Notes under the pieces: generated by a model
The model's input: the letters and a program-made list of their open reading frames with translations, nothing else
What the model was told of the DNA's origin: nothing
The model's database searches: none
Program-made: the position numbers and the translations under genes
In this document: in pieces, positions 1 through 6,752 of the stretch
Layout of the letters: every line of letters begins with the position of its first letter
How positions within the stretch are numbered: the first letter of the stretch is position 1
From: Bacteroidales bacterium
Lineage (GTDB): Bacteria > Bacteroidota > Bacteroidia > Bacteroidales > M50B96
Assembly: GCA_018401015.1 (NCBI GenBank)
Contig: JAGYLP010000022.1
Coordinates: 1 to 32,256 of the forward strand
Reading direction: 5' to 3'
Length of the DNA stretch: 32,256 nt

Positions 1-59
1 AGAAAAACTTGATTGAAAAATTCGGAACTGGACCAGGAACTAATTATTCGATAAAATAG
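1..59 (+). CDS. 3' end of a possible winged-helix (AlbA_2/ATP-binding type) protein, partial
   Basis: The reading frame from base 3 is open to a TAG at 57-59 and ends KNLIEKFGTGPGTNYSIK. This resembles the closing segment of winged-helix regions at the C-terminus of AlbA_2/putative ATP-binding and Fic-associated proteins, where a GLI-x-R/K-x-G-x-GRGT-x-Y-x-L pattern forms the wing. Only 18 residues lie in the window, so family and function are a guess. The stop codon is embedded in a motif that recurs at the stop of the Fic gene at 2646-2659. Confidence 0.35.
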   Translation, partial: KNLIEKFGTGPGTNYSIK

Positions 60-80
60 AAAAACGCCCTACAATAAATA
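54..80 (+). repeat. Stop-spanning 3' flank motif, copy 1
   Basis: The 14 bases aaatagaaaaacgc at 54-67 recur exactly at 2646-2659, at the end of the Fic gene. In both places the TAG inside the motif is the stop codon of the preceding gene. The next 13 bases remain similar, with four differences, three of them C/T. This arrangement is what one expects of a cassette boundary or attC-like site following an accessory gene. The match is seen directly; the cassette reading is inference. Confidence 0.5.
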
Positions 81-141
81 GGACTCTGAGCGCTCTGCAA
101 GACCGAGCGAGGAGTACAGGTTGGACTACATCCGACCTGGA

Positions 142-309
142 ATGAAGTATTCCTATGTACTTATCGACGGTTTTGGTGATTTTGGCGCAATGAAATTAAC
201 TACGTTCTTTGAAATTTTGCAGGCTTATGTACCGGATCGTTCTCATGCTGAGTTTTCTTTTCCTATTTTTATGATGCATTTGGTAGGTTTGTTAGTGAAC
301 AGCGCATAG
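142..309 (+). CDS. Unrecognised short ORF in gene-remnant region
   Basis: From the ATG at 142 the frame encodes about 55 residues beginning MKYSYVLIDGFGDFGAMK and ends at a TAG at 307-309. I recognise no family. A TTG at 121 in the same frame is an alternative start. It sits between a partial accessory gene and a broken ATPase gene, so it may be a gene fragment or a chance ORF. The 310-440 stretch after it shows only an imperfect GC-rich inverted repeat around 375-425. Confidence 0.2.
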   Translation: MKYSYVLIDGFGDFGAMKLTTFFEILQAYVPDRSHAEFSFPIFMMHLVGLLVNSA

Positions 310-443
310 CTCTCCCATGCTACCTAGCAGTAGATTTTTATGAAATGATAGTCGAAAACAGGATAGCTGGCGATATGGCCGGCGAACGAATGCGGGGCAG
401 CTCGCTTATTCGGAGCATCCGGCCGGTTTTACAAACAGGAATG

Positions 444-480
444 ATTATCAAAACATGCAATAATGGCATGTTTTGATAAT
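444..480. repeat. Perfect 15-bp inverted repeat (hairpin)
   Basis: The arm attatcaaaacatgc at 444-458 is followed by a 7-base loop and its exact reverse complement at 466-480. The stem is long and perfect but has no clear T tract, so it is more like a mobile-element end or protein-binding palindrome than a plain terminator. It lies immediately 5' of the recognisable DUF4143 remnant and may mark the breakpoint that removed the rest of that gene. Confidence 0.6.
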
Positions 481-492
481 TTATTTTGTGTT

Positions 493-879
493 TTTGGAAC
501 AAAGTACTATTTGGTTGATGCAGGTTTATTGAATATACTAGTTGGTAAAGAACGGTTAACAGACAGGGGACACATTCTGTAAAATATTGTTTACCTGGAA
601 CTTATTCGTCGTGGAAACAAAGTATGGACCGGTACAACCCGAAATACGGAAGTCGATTTTGTGTGTAAAACCCAAACAGGCGAAATCGAATACTATCAGG
701 TTGCATGGCAGATGACGAACGAAAATGCAATTGACCGTGAGTTTGGTACATTGGAAAAAATAAAAGACAATTATCCAAAAATTTTACTCACGACAGAATC
801 GTTCACACAAGACCGTTCTGGAATAAAACACCTAAATGTTTTTGATTGGCGACTTAAAACAGAGAAAACAAATGAATAA
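493..879 (+). pseudogene. Remnant of AAA+ ATPase with DUF4143 C-terminal domain
   Basis: One frame runs through 493-879 and matches the C-terminal DUF4143 half of the widespread archaeal/bacterial AAA-ATPase family: KYYLVDAGLLN, then HIL-stop-NIVYLELIRRG, then TEVDFVCKTQTGEIEYYQVA, then REFGTLEKIKDNYPK and GIKHLNVFDWRL. The family consensus has HILENIVYLELLRRG at the first junction, so the TAA at 580-582 most likely replaced a Glu codon. The N-terminal P-loop ATPase domain is missing altogether. The reading frame is otherwise undamaged, which suggests recent inactivation. The downstream piece from 661 could still be translated from a GTG, but it lacks the ATPase and is unlikely to work. Confidence 0.75.
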
Positions 880-889
880 CCACTGGTCC

Positions 890-1109
890 TAATCAAGTAA
901 ACTTCCCCACCAGTAAACACTGATGGGCAGAGCCTCTCACAATTTATCCCGAACCATCGGAATCACTCTATCCCGAAAACTTTTGGAGGACTAGTATTCA
1001 GTCCCGAACCTTCTGGATTAAAATGTGGCTCAATGTAAACTTGGTATTCGAGGAAGGCTTCATATCCTCTTTTCTTTAAGCGTTCCAAGGTAATGGTAGA
1101 TTTTAGTAT
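890..1109 (+). repeat. ~220-bp direct repeat, copy R1
   Basis: This stretch is a near-identical direct repeat of 2664-2884, differing at scattered positions. It contains short dyads around the words tcccgaa and cggga. On the minus strand both copies keep a related open frame containing ERLKKRGYEAFLEY; in copy R2 it runs from an ATG at 2863 to a stop at 2711 (50 codons). R1 follows the DUF4143 remnant and is joined directly to the broken tyrosine recombinase at about 1110. It could be a mobile-element end, a non-autonomous element or a recombination site; I do not recognise it. Confidence 0.7.
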
Positions 1110-1132
1110 GAAACCATTTGGCCTCCCGCGCC

Positions 1133-1423
1133 AGTGATTTTGTTTTCGAGGGGCAGTATATTGGCGAGCCTTACAGTTCGAGCAGTGCACAGTAGGTGAT
1201 GAATCGGGCCTTACCGGCAGCAGGAATTAGCAAGCATGCTGCCGTTCACTCCCTGAAGCACAGTTTTGCCACCCATTTGTTAGAGAGTGGCACCGATATT
1301 CGCTACATTCAAGCTTTATTAGGCCACAGCAGCATCAAGACCACTGCTATTTACACCCATTTACGTTCCGACAAGCTAACCCGAATAGTTAGTCCGTTGG
1401 ATCGTTTGAAGTTGGATGAATAA
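1133..1423 (+). pseudogene. C-terminal remnant of tyrosine recombinase (integrase)
   Basis: The frame from about 1133 reads DFVFEGQYIGEPYSSSSAQ, a TAG at 1193-1195, then VMNRALPAAGISKHAAVHSL. It continues through HSLKHSFATHLLESGTDIRY and LGHSSIKTTAIYTHLRSDKL. This is the catalytic C-terminal half of a XerC/D- or integron-integrase-like recombinase. The stop sits where the family usually has a Gln or similar residue (SxxSAQQVxxxA). The second catalytic Arg of the HxLRH box is Lys here, while the LGH histidine and the YTH tyrosine are present. The N-terminal SAM-like domain and the first catalytic Arg are absent, with repeat R1 abutting the break. Inactive. Confidence 0.8.
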
Positions 1424-1828
1424 GCTTCTTAAAGGGTTGATTTTGAAAAGGCGACTTTCGTATGTAAAACTACACTAAGAGAAAAGGAATGGGATTTTCC
1501 AATCTGAATTTGGGTTTTATCCTTTTCAATAACTTGCATTCAAAGAACTCTCCTAAACGGCTCGTCTTTTACCCAATACGGCTCTTCTGTATCCAAAAAA
1601 CTGCTATTTTAGAAGCAGTAAAAAATTCGAGTATGAAGCCTTCTCATTCATCTGCAAGCATAAGTCCATCAGCTGGCGCTTATTCGTCCCTTCTCCAAAG
1701 CGTTTTCGATTTTGTGAAAAGTGATACAAAGTTGGGGATATACTAGTTAACAGCCATTTAAAGCGACAGAAACAAACGGTTTGACCTAAATATTTTGTAA
1801 ATTTGGAAAGGATTTAAGACTGAAAAAT
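1424..1828. other. Intergenic stretch, no recognisable gene
   Basis: One 85-codon frame is open at 1489-1746 on the plus strand, but its Ser/Lys-rich, low-complexity translation resembles nothing I know and it lacks a convincing start. The tail of the stretch carries taaatttg at 1798-1805, a match to the Bacteroidota -7 element TAnnTTTG. The upstream TTG at 1781-1783 is too close (14 bases), so this is only a weak promoter candidate for the antitoxin-Fic pair. Confidence 0.4.
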
Positions 1829-2050
1829 ATGTTCAACACGATAGAAATAGACAGAAATAATTTGACAATAATGGGAGTTAAGTTTTCGGACTTGAAAACC
1901 CTGGAAAGCACCGCAAGCGCACTGGGGAGTAATATGTTCGAAGGATTTAACCCTACTCCAAAAGGTGTTGAAATTATAAGGGACTATGTGACGGGAAAAA
2001 TATCACTAACTGAACTTGTGGCATTTGCTAAACAAAAAGCTTATGTCTAA
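1829..2050 (+). CDS. Fic-inhibiting antitoxin (VbhA-like)
   Basis: This 73-residue protein precedes and overlaps a Fic-domain gene. It contains SNMFEG, which fits the [S/T]xxxE[G/N] inhibitory motif of class I Fic antitoxins; the Glu reaches into the Fic active site and blocks productive ATP binding. The segment after it, with PTPKGVEIIRDYVTGKISL, resembles the antitoxin_VbhA helical domain. The stop overlaps the Fic start by 8 bases, as expected for translational coupling. Family assignment rests on the motif and the gene order. Autoregulation is common in this class but nothing here shows it. The start ATG at 1829 follows an A/G-rich stretch. Confidence 0.8.
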   Translation: MFNTIEIDRNNLTIMGVKFSDLKTLESTASALGSNMFEGFNPTPKGVEIIRDYVTGKISLTELVAFAKQKAYV

Positions 2051-2651
2051 TTCCTACAAATACATAGACCCTGACTTCACCTACACTGACCCCAAGACAG
2101 GACTTCTAAGAAATTTGCAGGACATAACTGACCCCGATGTATTGCTTTTTGTTGAGAGCGGTGCGGTAACAAAACGTCTTCAAGAACTTTACGAGAATCC
2201 CTATAAAATCAGGGGTGTTGACAGCCTTTTTGAAATTCATAGACATTTGTTTCAGGACCTTTACGTTTGGGCAGGAAAGAAGCGGATAGTTGAAATAAGC
2301 AAAGACGGCAAACAATTCTTCCCTACTTCGCACTTTGACACCGCCTTCGGGTACATTGACCAATTACTTGGTGAGTTCAATAAAATCCCAAAAGGCAACA
2401 AAAGACTGCTTGCCGAGAAATTGGCGGAAATTTTAGATAATGTCAACTATTTACACCCATTCAGAGAAGGAAATGGACGAACACAAAGAGAATTTTTGCG
2501 ACTGTTGGCATTAAAAAAAGGCTTGACACTCAATCTCAACCCTCCAGACAACAAAAGTGTTTACGAACGATATATGAAAGGCACAATTAAAAGTGACGTA
2601 AAGACTTTGACTGAACTGATTTTTGAATTAATTCACACGTATGACAAATAG
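2043..2651 (+). CDS. Fic-domain AMP-transferase toxin
   Basis: The protein has about 202 residues if started at the ATG at 2043, which overlaps the antitoxin stop; an earlier in-frame start at 2016 would overlap further and is less likely. The Fic signature is HPFREGNGRTQREF, fitting HPFx(D/E)GNGRxxR: the His is the catalytic base, the acidic residue binds metal and the GNGR loop holds the phosphates. The flap before it is visible as KKRIVEISKDGKQFF. Enzymes of this kind transfer AMP to a hydroxyl on a target protein; for VbhT/FicT-like toxins the targets include DNA gyrase and topoisomerase IV, but the target here is unknown. No frame damage is seen, so the pair may be the only live genes among the remnants. 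The stop lies in the motif at 2646-2659. Confidence 0.88.
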   Translation: MSNSYKYIDPDFTYTDPKTGLLRNLQDITDPDVLLFVESGAVTKRLQELYENPYKIRGVDSLFEIHRHLFQDLYVWAGKKRIVEISKDGKQFFPTSHFDTAFGYIDQLLGEFNKIPKGNKRLLAEKLAEILDNVNYLHPFREGNGRTQREFLRLLALKKGLTLNLNPPDNKSVYERYMKGTIKSDVKTLTELIFELIHTYDK

Positions 2652-2672
2652 AAAAACGCTTTATAATCAAGT
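2646..2672 (+). repeat. Stop-spanning 3' flank motif, copy 2
   Basis: The sequence aaatagaaaaacgc repeats 54-67 exactly and contains the Fic stop codon. It runs straight into repeat R2. Having the same 3' flank on two unrelated genes is typical of genes captured as cassettes. Confidence 0.5.
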
Positions 2673-2884
2673 AAACTTTCCCACCAGTAAACACTGATGG
2701 GCAGAGCCTCTCACAATTTATCCCGATCTTTCGGGACCACTGTATCCCGATGGCTTTTGGAAGGTCTAGTATTCAGTCCCGAACCTTCGGGATGAAGATA
2801 TGGCTCAATGGAAACATGGTATTCGAGGAAGGCTTCATATCCTCTTTTCTTTAAGCGTTCCATGGTAATGGTAGTTTTTAGTAT
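2664..2884 (+). repeat. ~220-bp direct repeat, copy R2
   Basis: This is the second copy of the element at 890-1109, in the same orientation. Copies R1 and R2 flank the recombinase remnant and the Fic pair, so this 1.5-kb interval may have moved or been duplicated as a unit. On the minus strand a 50-codon frame (2863 to 2711) starts MERLKKRGYEAFLEY. Perfect words such as gaggaaggcttcatatcctc are shared by both copies. Confidence 0.7.
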
Positions 2885-3248
2885 TGGACTTTACCCACTC
2901 CTGAATAGAATTTTATTCCATTGGGAGGTAGTCAAATTGAAGGGTCAGGATACCGAATGGACCATCGAAAAACCTTCTTGGATAAAAATGAAAATTTAAA
3001 TGAGATAGAACTAAAAGGATGAAAAGTTATGTAGTGAATTTTACGAAAAGTTCTGCACTGAAATTTGCCATTTTTTCTGCAGTGCAAATTTGCTAATCAC
3101 AGTTATCTTACTTCAAAGTCAAAAGTATCGAGATTTTTAATTTAAAGAACTGTTTGTCATGGTTTTAGGACTGATGTGTTCGGTTGAAAATTAGACATTA
3201 GATGAAAACACATTTACTTGCTTTTAAATTGTTTGCGATTTTTGGTTA
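2885..3248. other. Intergenic stretch with possible gene tail and short repeats
   Basis: Just after R2 a plus-strand frame to the stop at 2997-2999 reads GLYPLLNRILFHWEVVKLKG and onward. It looks like a protein tail with a hydrophobic stretch but I cannot place it. At 3053-3093 two imperfect direct copies of ctgcactgaaatttgc lie 24 bases apart, and tgcactg with cagtgca can also pair. The rest is AT-rich without features. Confidence 0.35.
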
Positions 3249-3548
3249 TTAAAAAGATAATAATGCCAACAACCCAATAATAACAATGCCAACCATTATA
3301 ATAATGGCTATTTTGTCACCCGAATGCTTGTTGTTTGATGGAGGCCTTTTTATGTTTGTTGCAGCCTTTTTCATGTTTTCGGAAATTAATACAGCCTCAT
3401 CTGAGATCTGTGAATCAATTTCTTCAACAATGGAAATTCTCTTAACTATATTTGTTTGGCCACAGGAGGGGCATTTGAATGTTCTTCCCAAATGCTCCTC
3501 TTCGAATTTTATAATTCTTCCACATGCAACGCATATCGATTCAAGCAT
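3249..3548 (-). CDS. Zinc-ribbon protein with C-terminal membrane anchor
   Basis: This is a 99-residue protein. The N-terminal 35 residues form a zinc ribbon with two CxxC knuckles (CVACG and CPSCG) separated by about 16 residues. A polar linker follows, and the last ~20 residues (IAIIIMVGIVIIGLLALLSF) form one transmembrane helix ending at the C-terminus. The topology suggests a tail-anchored protein with the ribbon in the cytoplasm. It is the last of three co-directional AT-rich genes, 29 bases after the TPR gene, and probably belongs to their operon. No family function is known to me; a scaffold or sensor role is speculation. Confidence 0.7.
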   Translation of the reverse strand: MLESICVACGRIIKFEEEHLGRTFKCPSCGQTNIVKRISIVEEIDSQISDEAVLISENMKKAATNIKRPPSNNKHSGDKIAIIIMVGIVIIGLLALLSF

Positions 3549-3577
3549 AATTATTATGGTTTATCAGTTTGGTTCTA

Positions 3578-5158
3578 TTAATCTAAAAAAATGATATCAT
3601 TTGAATTAGGGCTTTCGGGTTCATGCAATGAATTATCTTTTTTTTCTGATTCCAGTTTATGAACCTCTAAAAAAATGTCCAAATACACATTCAAATTATT
3701 CAAATATCTATTCAATCCGGATAAATTCATGTAGAAGATTGCGTTTTCTATGCCTCTATTTAACAGGAGATTAATGTTATTGTAAGTGCCAATGCCCGAT
3801 TTGTTGATAAGTAAAAGCTTTTCACTCAATCTATCTTTTAGGTAAAAAGATTCGTAAAGGTCCTTGGATAAACGATATTTATCTAAATTTATGATATCGT
3901 CATGCAGGTCATACACAAATACCTGTTGCTTTTCATCTAGAATTATTAGTTTAAAATAAGTTAAGGTGACGACTTCATTGTTATCTAAAATGCATTGATT
4001 CAGTATTTTATCCCCATTCTTTAACTCGATTGGTTGTTGTATAGATTCATAATATGGGTCAAAGTCAGGAGTCTTTTCTTTGAGAATTTCTTGTAATCTA
4101 TTTAAAATGAGATCTTCAACGGTTATTAATTTCGTTTCCAAGAAAGAAAGAACTTTAAAATTCTCAACTGAAATATTTTTTAATCGTTCTTTAGATATTT
4201 CAATTTTTTTTAGATAGTCTGGAACTAACTGATATAAGGGTAGATATTTTTCAGCTACACTCTTCGGTGTATATCTTAAAAAGGAATTAGGAAGATTTAC
4301 ACTGTCCAGTAAACTAAGGATTTTTTCAAGATTTGATAAAGAAAAATATAAATTCTGGGCACTTTTAAGGGATATTGCATATTTACTAAGATTTATTCTA
4401 CCAATGACCTTTTCGCGATTTTCAACGTCTAACTTTTCTGATAGCACAAGTAAAACCATTAAAATCCGATCGGGTTTTTGTCCATCGTAACTTTCTATAG
4501 CCAAATCTACCCAATCCAAAAGGTCTGAAGTTATCTTCTTAGTATAAATAGATATAATTATTTTTGAAAGAATAAGAGGTGTATGAGATAGATTACTTTG
4601 CAATAGGGCTTCGAGCTGGTTGATGACTTCCTGCGCGTCATCATATTTGGATTCACTTATTAAGCGCCCAACAATATCAAGACCTATATATTGTCTAAAT
4701 GAAGGATCCTCACTTGAATAATGGAAAGCTTGTTGCAAAAAAAGATCTTGATTGTAATTATCATCTAAAAGGAAGTAGCATTTTGAGAGCAAATAATAGA
4801 CCTGGTAATCATATCTATTAATTTCTATACTTTTTTTGAAATCTTGTATAGCATCATCAACCCAACCATTCCGAAGAGCGTTGATGCCAAATTCTTTCAA
4901 TTCCTCTGCCTCTGCTTTCCGTTTATTCTTCAGAACTGAGAGTGCTTCCTTGAAAATACTAGACTGAATCGCTAACTCAAAAGATAGCATTGCAAAACCT
5001 TTGTTTAGTGTTTCATTCAGCTGGCTCATTTCGGAATTAAATTCAGACGTGAAGGATTGAATACTTTGATTGATCTCGTCCAAATTTACATTTGAGTTAT
5101 AGGTATTATAAGCAATTGAAGCATTTATAGCATTTTTAATAAAACTTGTCCATTTCAT
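3578..5158 (-). CDS. TPR-containing protein of unknown function
   Basis: The 526-residue protein opens with a helical, Asn/Ser-rich region (residues ~20-85) predicted by eye to be coiled coil. A clear tetratricopeptide segment follows around residues 85-150: ELKEFGINALRNGWVDDAIQ, then DFKKSIEINRYDYQVYYLLS. The pattern of small and aromatic residues fits the TPR consensus. The middle is mostly helical. The last third has more beta-like, charged sequence and ends without a membrane segment. I recognise no catalytic motif. It lies between the HhH protein gene (78 bases upstream) and the zinc-ribbon gene (29 bases downstream) on the same strand. The low GC and biased codon use differ from the genes after 6700, which suggests horizontal acquisition. 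Confidence 0.65.
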   Translation of the reverse strand: MKWTSFIKNAINASIAYNTYNSNVNLDEINQSIQSFTSEFNSEMSQLNETLNKGFAMLSFELAIQSSIFKEALSVLKNKRKAEAEELKEFGINALRNGWVDDAIQDFKKSIEINRYDYQVYYLLSKCYFLLDDNYNQDLFLQQAFHYSSEDPSFRQYIGLDIVGRLISESKYDDAQEVINQLEALLQSNLSHTPLILSKIIISIYTKKITSDLLDWVDLAIESYDGQKPDRILMVLLVLSEKLDVENREKVIGRINLSKYAISLKSAQNLYFSLSNLEKILSLLDSVNLPNSFLRYTPKSVAEKYLPLYQLVPDYLKKIEISKERLKNISVENFKVLSFLETKLITVEDLILNRLQEILKEKTPDFDPYYESIQQPIELKNGDKILNQCILDNNEVVTLTYFKLIILDEKQQVFVYDLHDDIINLDKYRLSKDLYESFYLKDRLSEKLLLINKSGIGTYNNINLLLNRGIENAIFYMNLSGLNRYLNNLNVYLDIFLEVHKLESEKKDNSLHEPESPNSNDIIFLD

Positions 5159-5236
5159 TTTTAAGATTGTTTGATAAATAAATTCGATTGCTAATCAGAA
5201 ATACTATTTCAATAGGTTTTTATTAAAAAAGTCTTA

Positions 5237-5947
5237 TTACATTAATCCTATAATCTCGTCAGCGTAATTATAGCAGAGCCGATCCATCTCCCAGCCAGTA
5301 AGACCTATCTGATTAGCTACTCGCAGAAGAAGTTGCTCTTTTTTAGCAGGAGAGAGTGATTGCTCAGGGAAATTGTCAAAGTATTTATTAATTTTTGAGT
5401 CAATCTTGATTGAATTCTCAAAGGCTGGTATCTGTTCGTCCATACATAAGTTTTTTGCATATTGGATTCCAACTCCTTCAAACTTCATCCAGAACTGTAA
5501 ATATTCACTATAGGAATTACATGTATCATATTCTTTAATCATCTCACCTATTCCTGCCATGTTCATATTTGAACAAAATCGTTTTGCAGAAATAGATGCA
5601 AATCGATAGTTTCCTTGACGATTTAGCCATTCTTTAAAATTTAACTGATTTATTGCGCTGCATTGTCCCGGCAATGTGTTAATTTCCTGCCATGCTCTTT
5701 GAAAATCATTGTATGTAACAGGAAACTTAATCCGGCAGTTTTTGCTTCCATAACTTAAATAAACTGAACAGGCTAGCCGTAATGGTATGAAATTATTTGG
5801 AGATTCTATTCTTAGTCTATTCAGCGTCTTTGCGATTTCATTTTGTTCTGTTTTTGTGTTTTCCCATCTGGTCAGATTCACTGAATTTGTCAGAAATTTG
5901 CTAACAGCTACGTAAAGTCGCTTTTCCATGCTTTCTCTATGATTCAT
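5237..5947 (-). CDS. Helix-hairpin-helix (DNA-glycosylase-fold-like) protein
   Basis: This is a 236-residue protein. The C-terminal half contains FEGVGIQYAKNL (about residue 155), matching a helix-hairpin-helix (LxGVGxxxAxxL). IKIDSKINKYF follows some 20 residues later, in the place where HhH-GPD glycosylases have VDTHVxR with the catalytic Asp. The closing GWEMDRLCYNYADEI resembles the final helix of that fold. The Lys that marks bifunctional glycosylases (GVGxKxA) is Gln here. I infer a DNA-binding or base-excision-like protein, possibly not a glycosylase. The N-terminal half is not recognised. It is the first gene of a probable three-gene minus-strand operon. An internal ATG (residue 7) is an alternative start. 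Confidence 0.55.
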   Translation of the reverse strand: MNHRESMEKRLYVAVSKFLTNSVNLTRWENTKTEQNEIAKTLNRLRIESPNNFIPLRLACSVYLSYGSKNCRIKFPVTYNDFQRAWQEINTLPGQCSAINQLNFKEWLNRQGNYRFASISAKRFCSNMNMAGIGEMIKEYDTCNSYSEYLQFWMKFEGVGIQYAKNLCMDEQIPAFENSIKIDSKINKYFDNFPEQSLSPAKKEQLLLRVANQIGLTGWEMDRLCYNYADEIIGLM

Positions 5948-6505
5948 TGTTACTTTATTAATGTTCCCCTTGCAGTGCAGATTCTTGTCTAGTTTCTGTT
6001 TCTATTTTTTCTCTCTCAATTTTTTTAGCTTTTAATCAAAATTATTCACGAAAATAAGTGCGGTCCGTGTCAAAATCTGACAACTTGATCGAGTTGGACG
6101 GTGAAAAATCATATTTTATTAATAAACAGAGCAATACAAAATGATTGTTAGAAAGTTACAGAAACTATAGAACTATTTGTCATCTAAGTTGGCTTAACTT
6201 GATGAAAATCAATATTTAATGAAGGGTTTTCCGGGAATCAGCCCTCTCTTTAAACACATAGTCGGTAGCATCCTCAATCAAAAACTAGCTTAGTAATCTT
6301 TTTTGTTTACGAAGAATGTAGGTTTTAATATCTGAATAGGCGTAAACCACTCTTTTCCCAGAGATGAATACGAATATAAGACTCTGGCCACTAGCGTATT
6401 ACTCCATTTATTGCATCCATTCCCCATACTACCTACTTTTATAAAGGGATGCGATGCTTTCTTGCGGGTAAAATATGTAAAAAGCAAAAAAATAGCTTGA
6501 GTTGA
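5948..6505. other. AT-rich intergenic stretch with a small foldable segment
   Basis: No gene is convincing. The segment 6065-6103 contains two adjacent short hairpins (tgtca/tgaca at 6068-6082, and caact/agttg just after) enclosed by ccgt and acgg. This could fold as a small structured RNA or be an operator, but the stems are short. A 65-codon minus frame at 6290-6487 has no recognisable content. The stretch marks the change from low-GC accessory DNA to higher-GC host-like DNA. Confidence 0.3.
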
Positions 6506-6673
6506 TTCGGATGCAAGGTTAGTCGGGGCGTAGTGTTAATCAACTCCACTTGGAGCCTAATTTGGCTAAAGGGTGAAAAGCATTCGGTAATAGCACGCTC
6601 TTTTCTGGAGTATTTGAATCTGCATAAAGCAGAAGTGGTAAGGAACCGGTTCAATCGGATTGAGCAATTTTAG
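6506..6673 (+). pseudogene. Possible C-terminal remnant of a LysR-type regulator
   Basis: The frame to a TAG at 6671-6673 reads INSTWSLIWLKGEKHSVIAR and then SFLEYLNLHKAEVVRNRF. It resembles the end of the LysR effector domain, where W-x-x-x-x-LK-x-K-x-LSP-x-A-x-AFL-x-FL is typical. An in-frame TGA lies at 6503-6505 and nothing matching the DNA-binding half is found upstream, so this is a remnant. The assignment rests on one short motif and could be wrong. Confidence 0.4.
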
Positions 6674-6706
6674 TTTTATCGTGGAAAAGGCGACTTAAAC
6701 AATCGC

Positions 6707-6736
6707 TTGGTCTTCTTGTTTTAATGGCTACTTTTG
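6707..6736 (+). promoter_or_regulatory. Bacteroidota-type promoter for the His-rich protein gene
   Basis: The -33 TTG at 6707-6709 is 19 bases from tacttttg at 6729-6736, an exact TAnnTTTG -7 element. The ATG at 6753 lies 16 bases after the -7 box, so the leader would be very short. This is the best promoter match in the window. Confidence 0.65.
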
Positions 6737-6752
6737 CGCCGATTTTAACTAT

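Noticed and set aside
963-1190. 75-codon minus-strand frame
   Set aside because: It spans repeat R1 and the junction with the recombinase remnant, so it is a composite; only its R1 part recurs in R2.
1489-1746. 85-codon plus-strand frame
   Set aside because: Low-complexity translation, no recognised motif, no convincing start, in a region of remnants.
3286-3594. 102-codon plus-strand frame
   Set aside because: Antisense to the zinc-ribbon gene, whose two CxxC knuckles and membrane anchor are much better supported.
6290-6654. Two overlapping minus-strand frames (65 and 71 codons)
   Set aside because: No family resemblance, and one is antisense to the LysR-like remnant.
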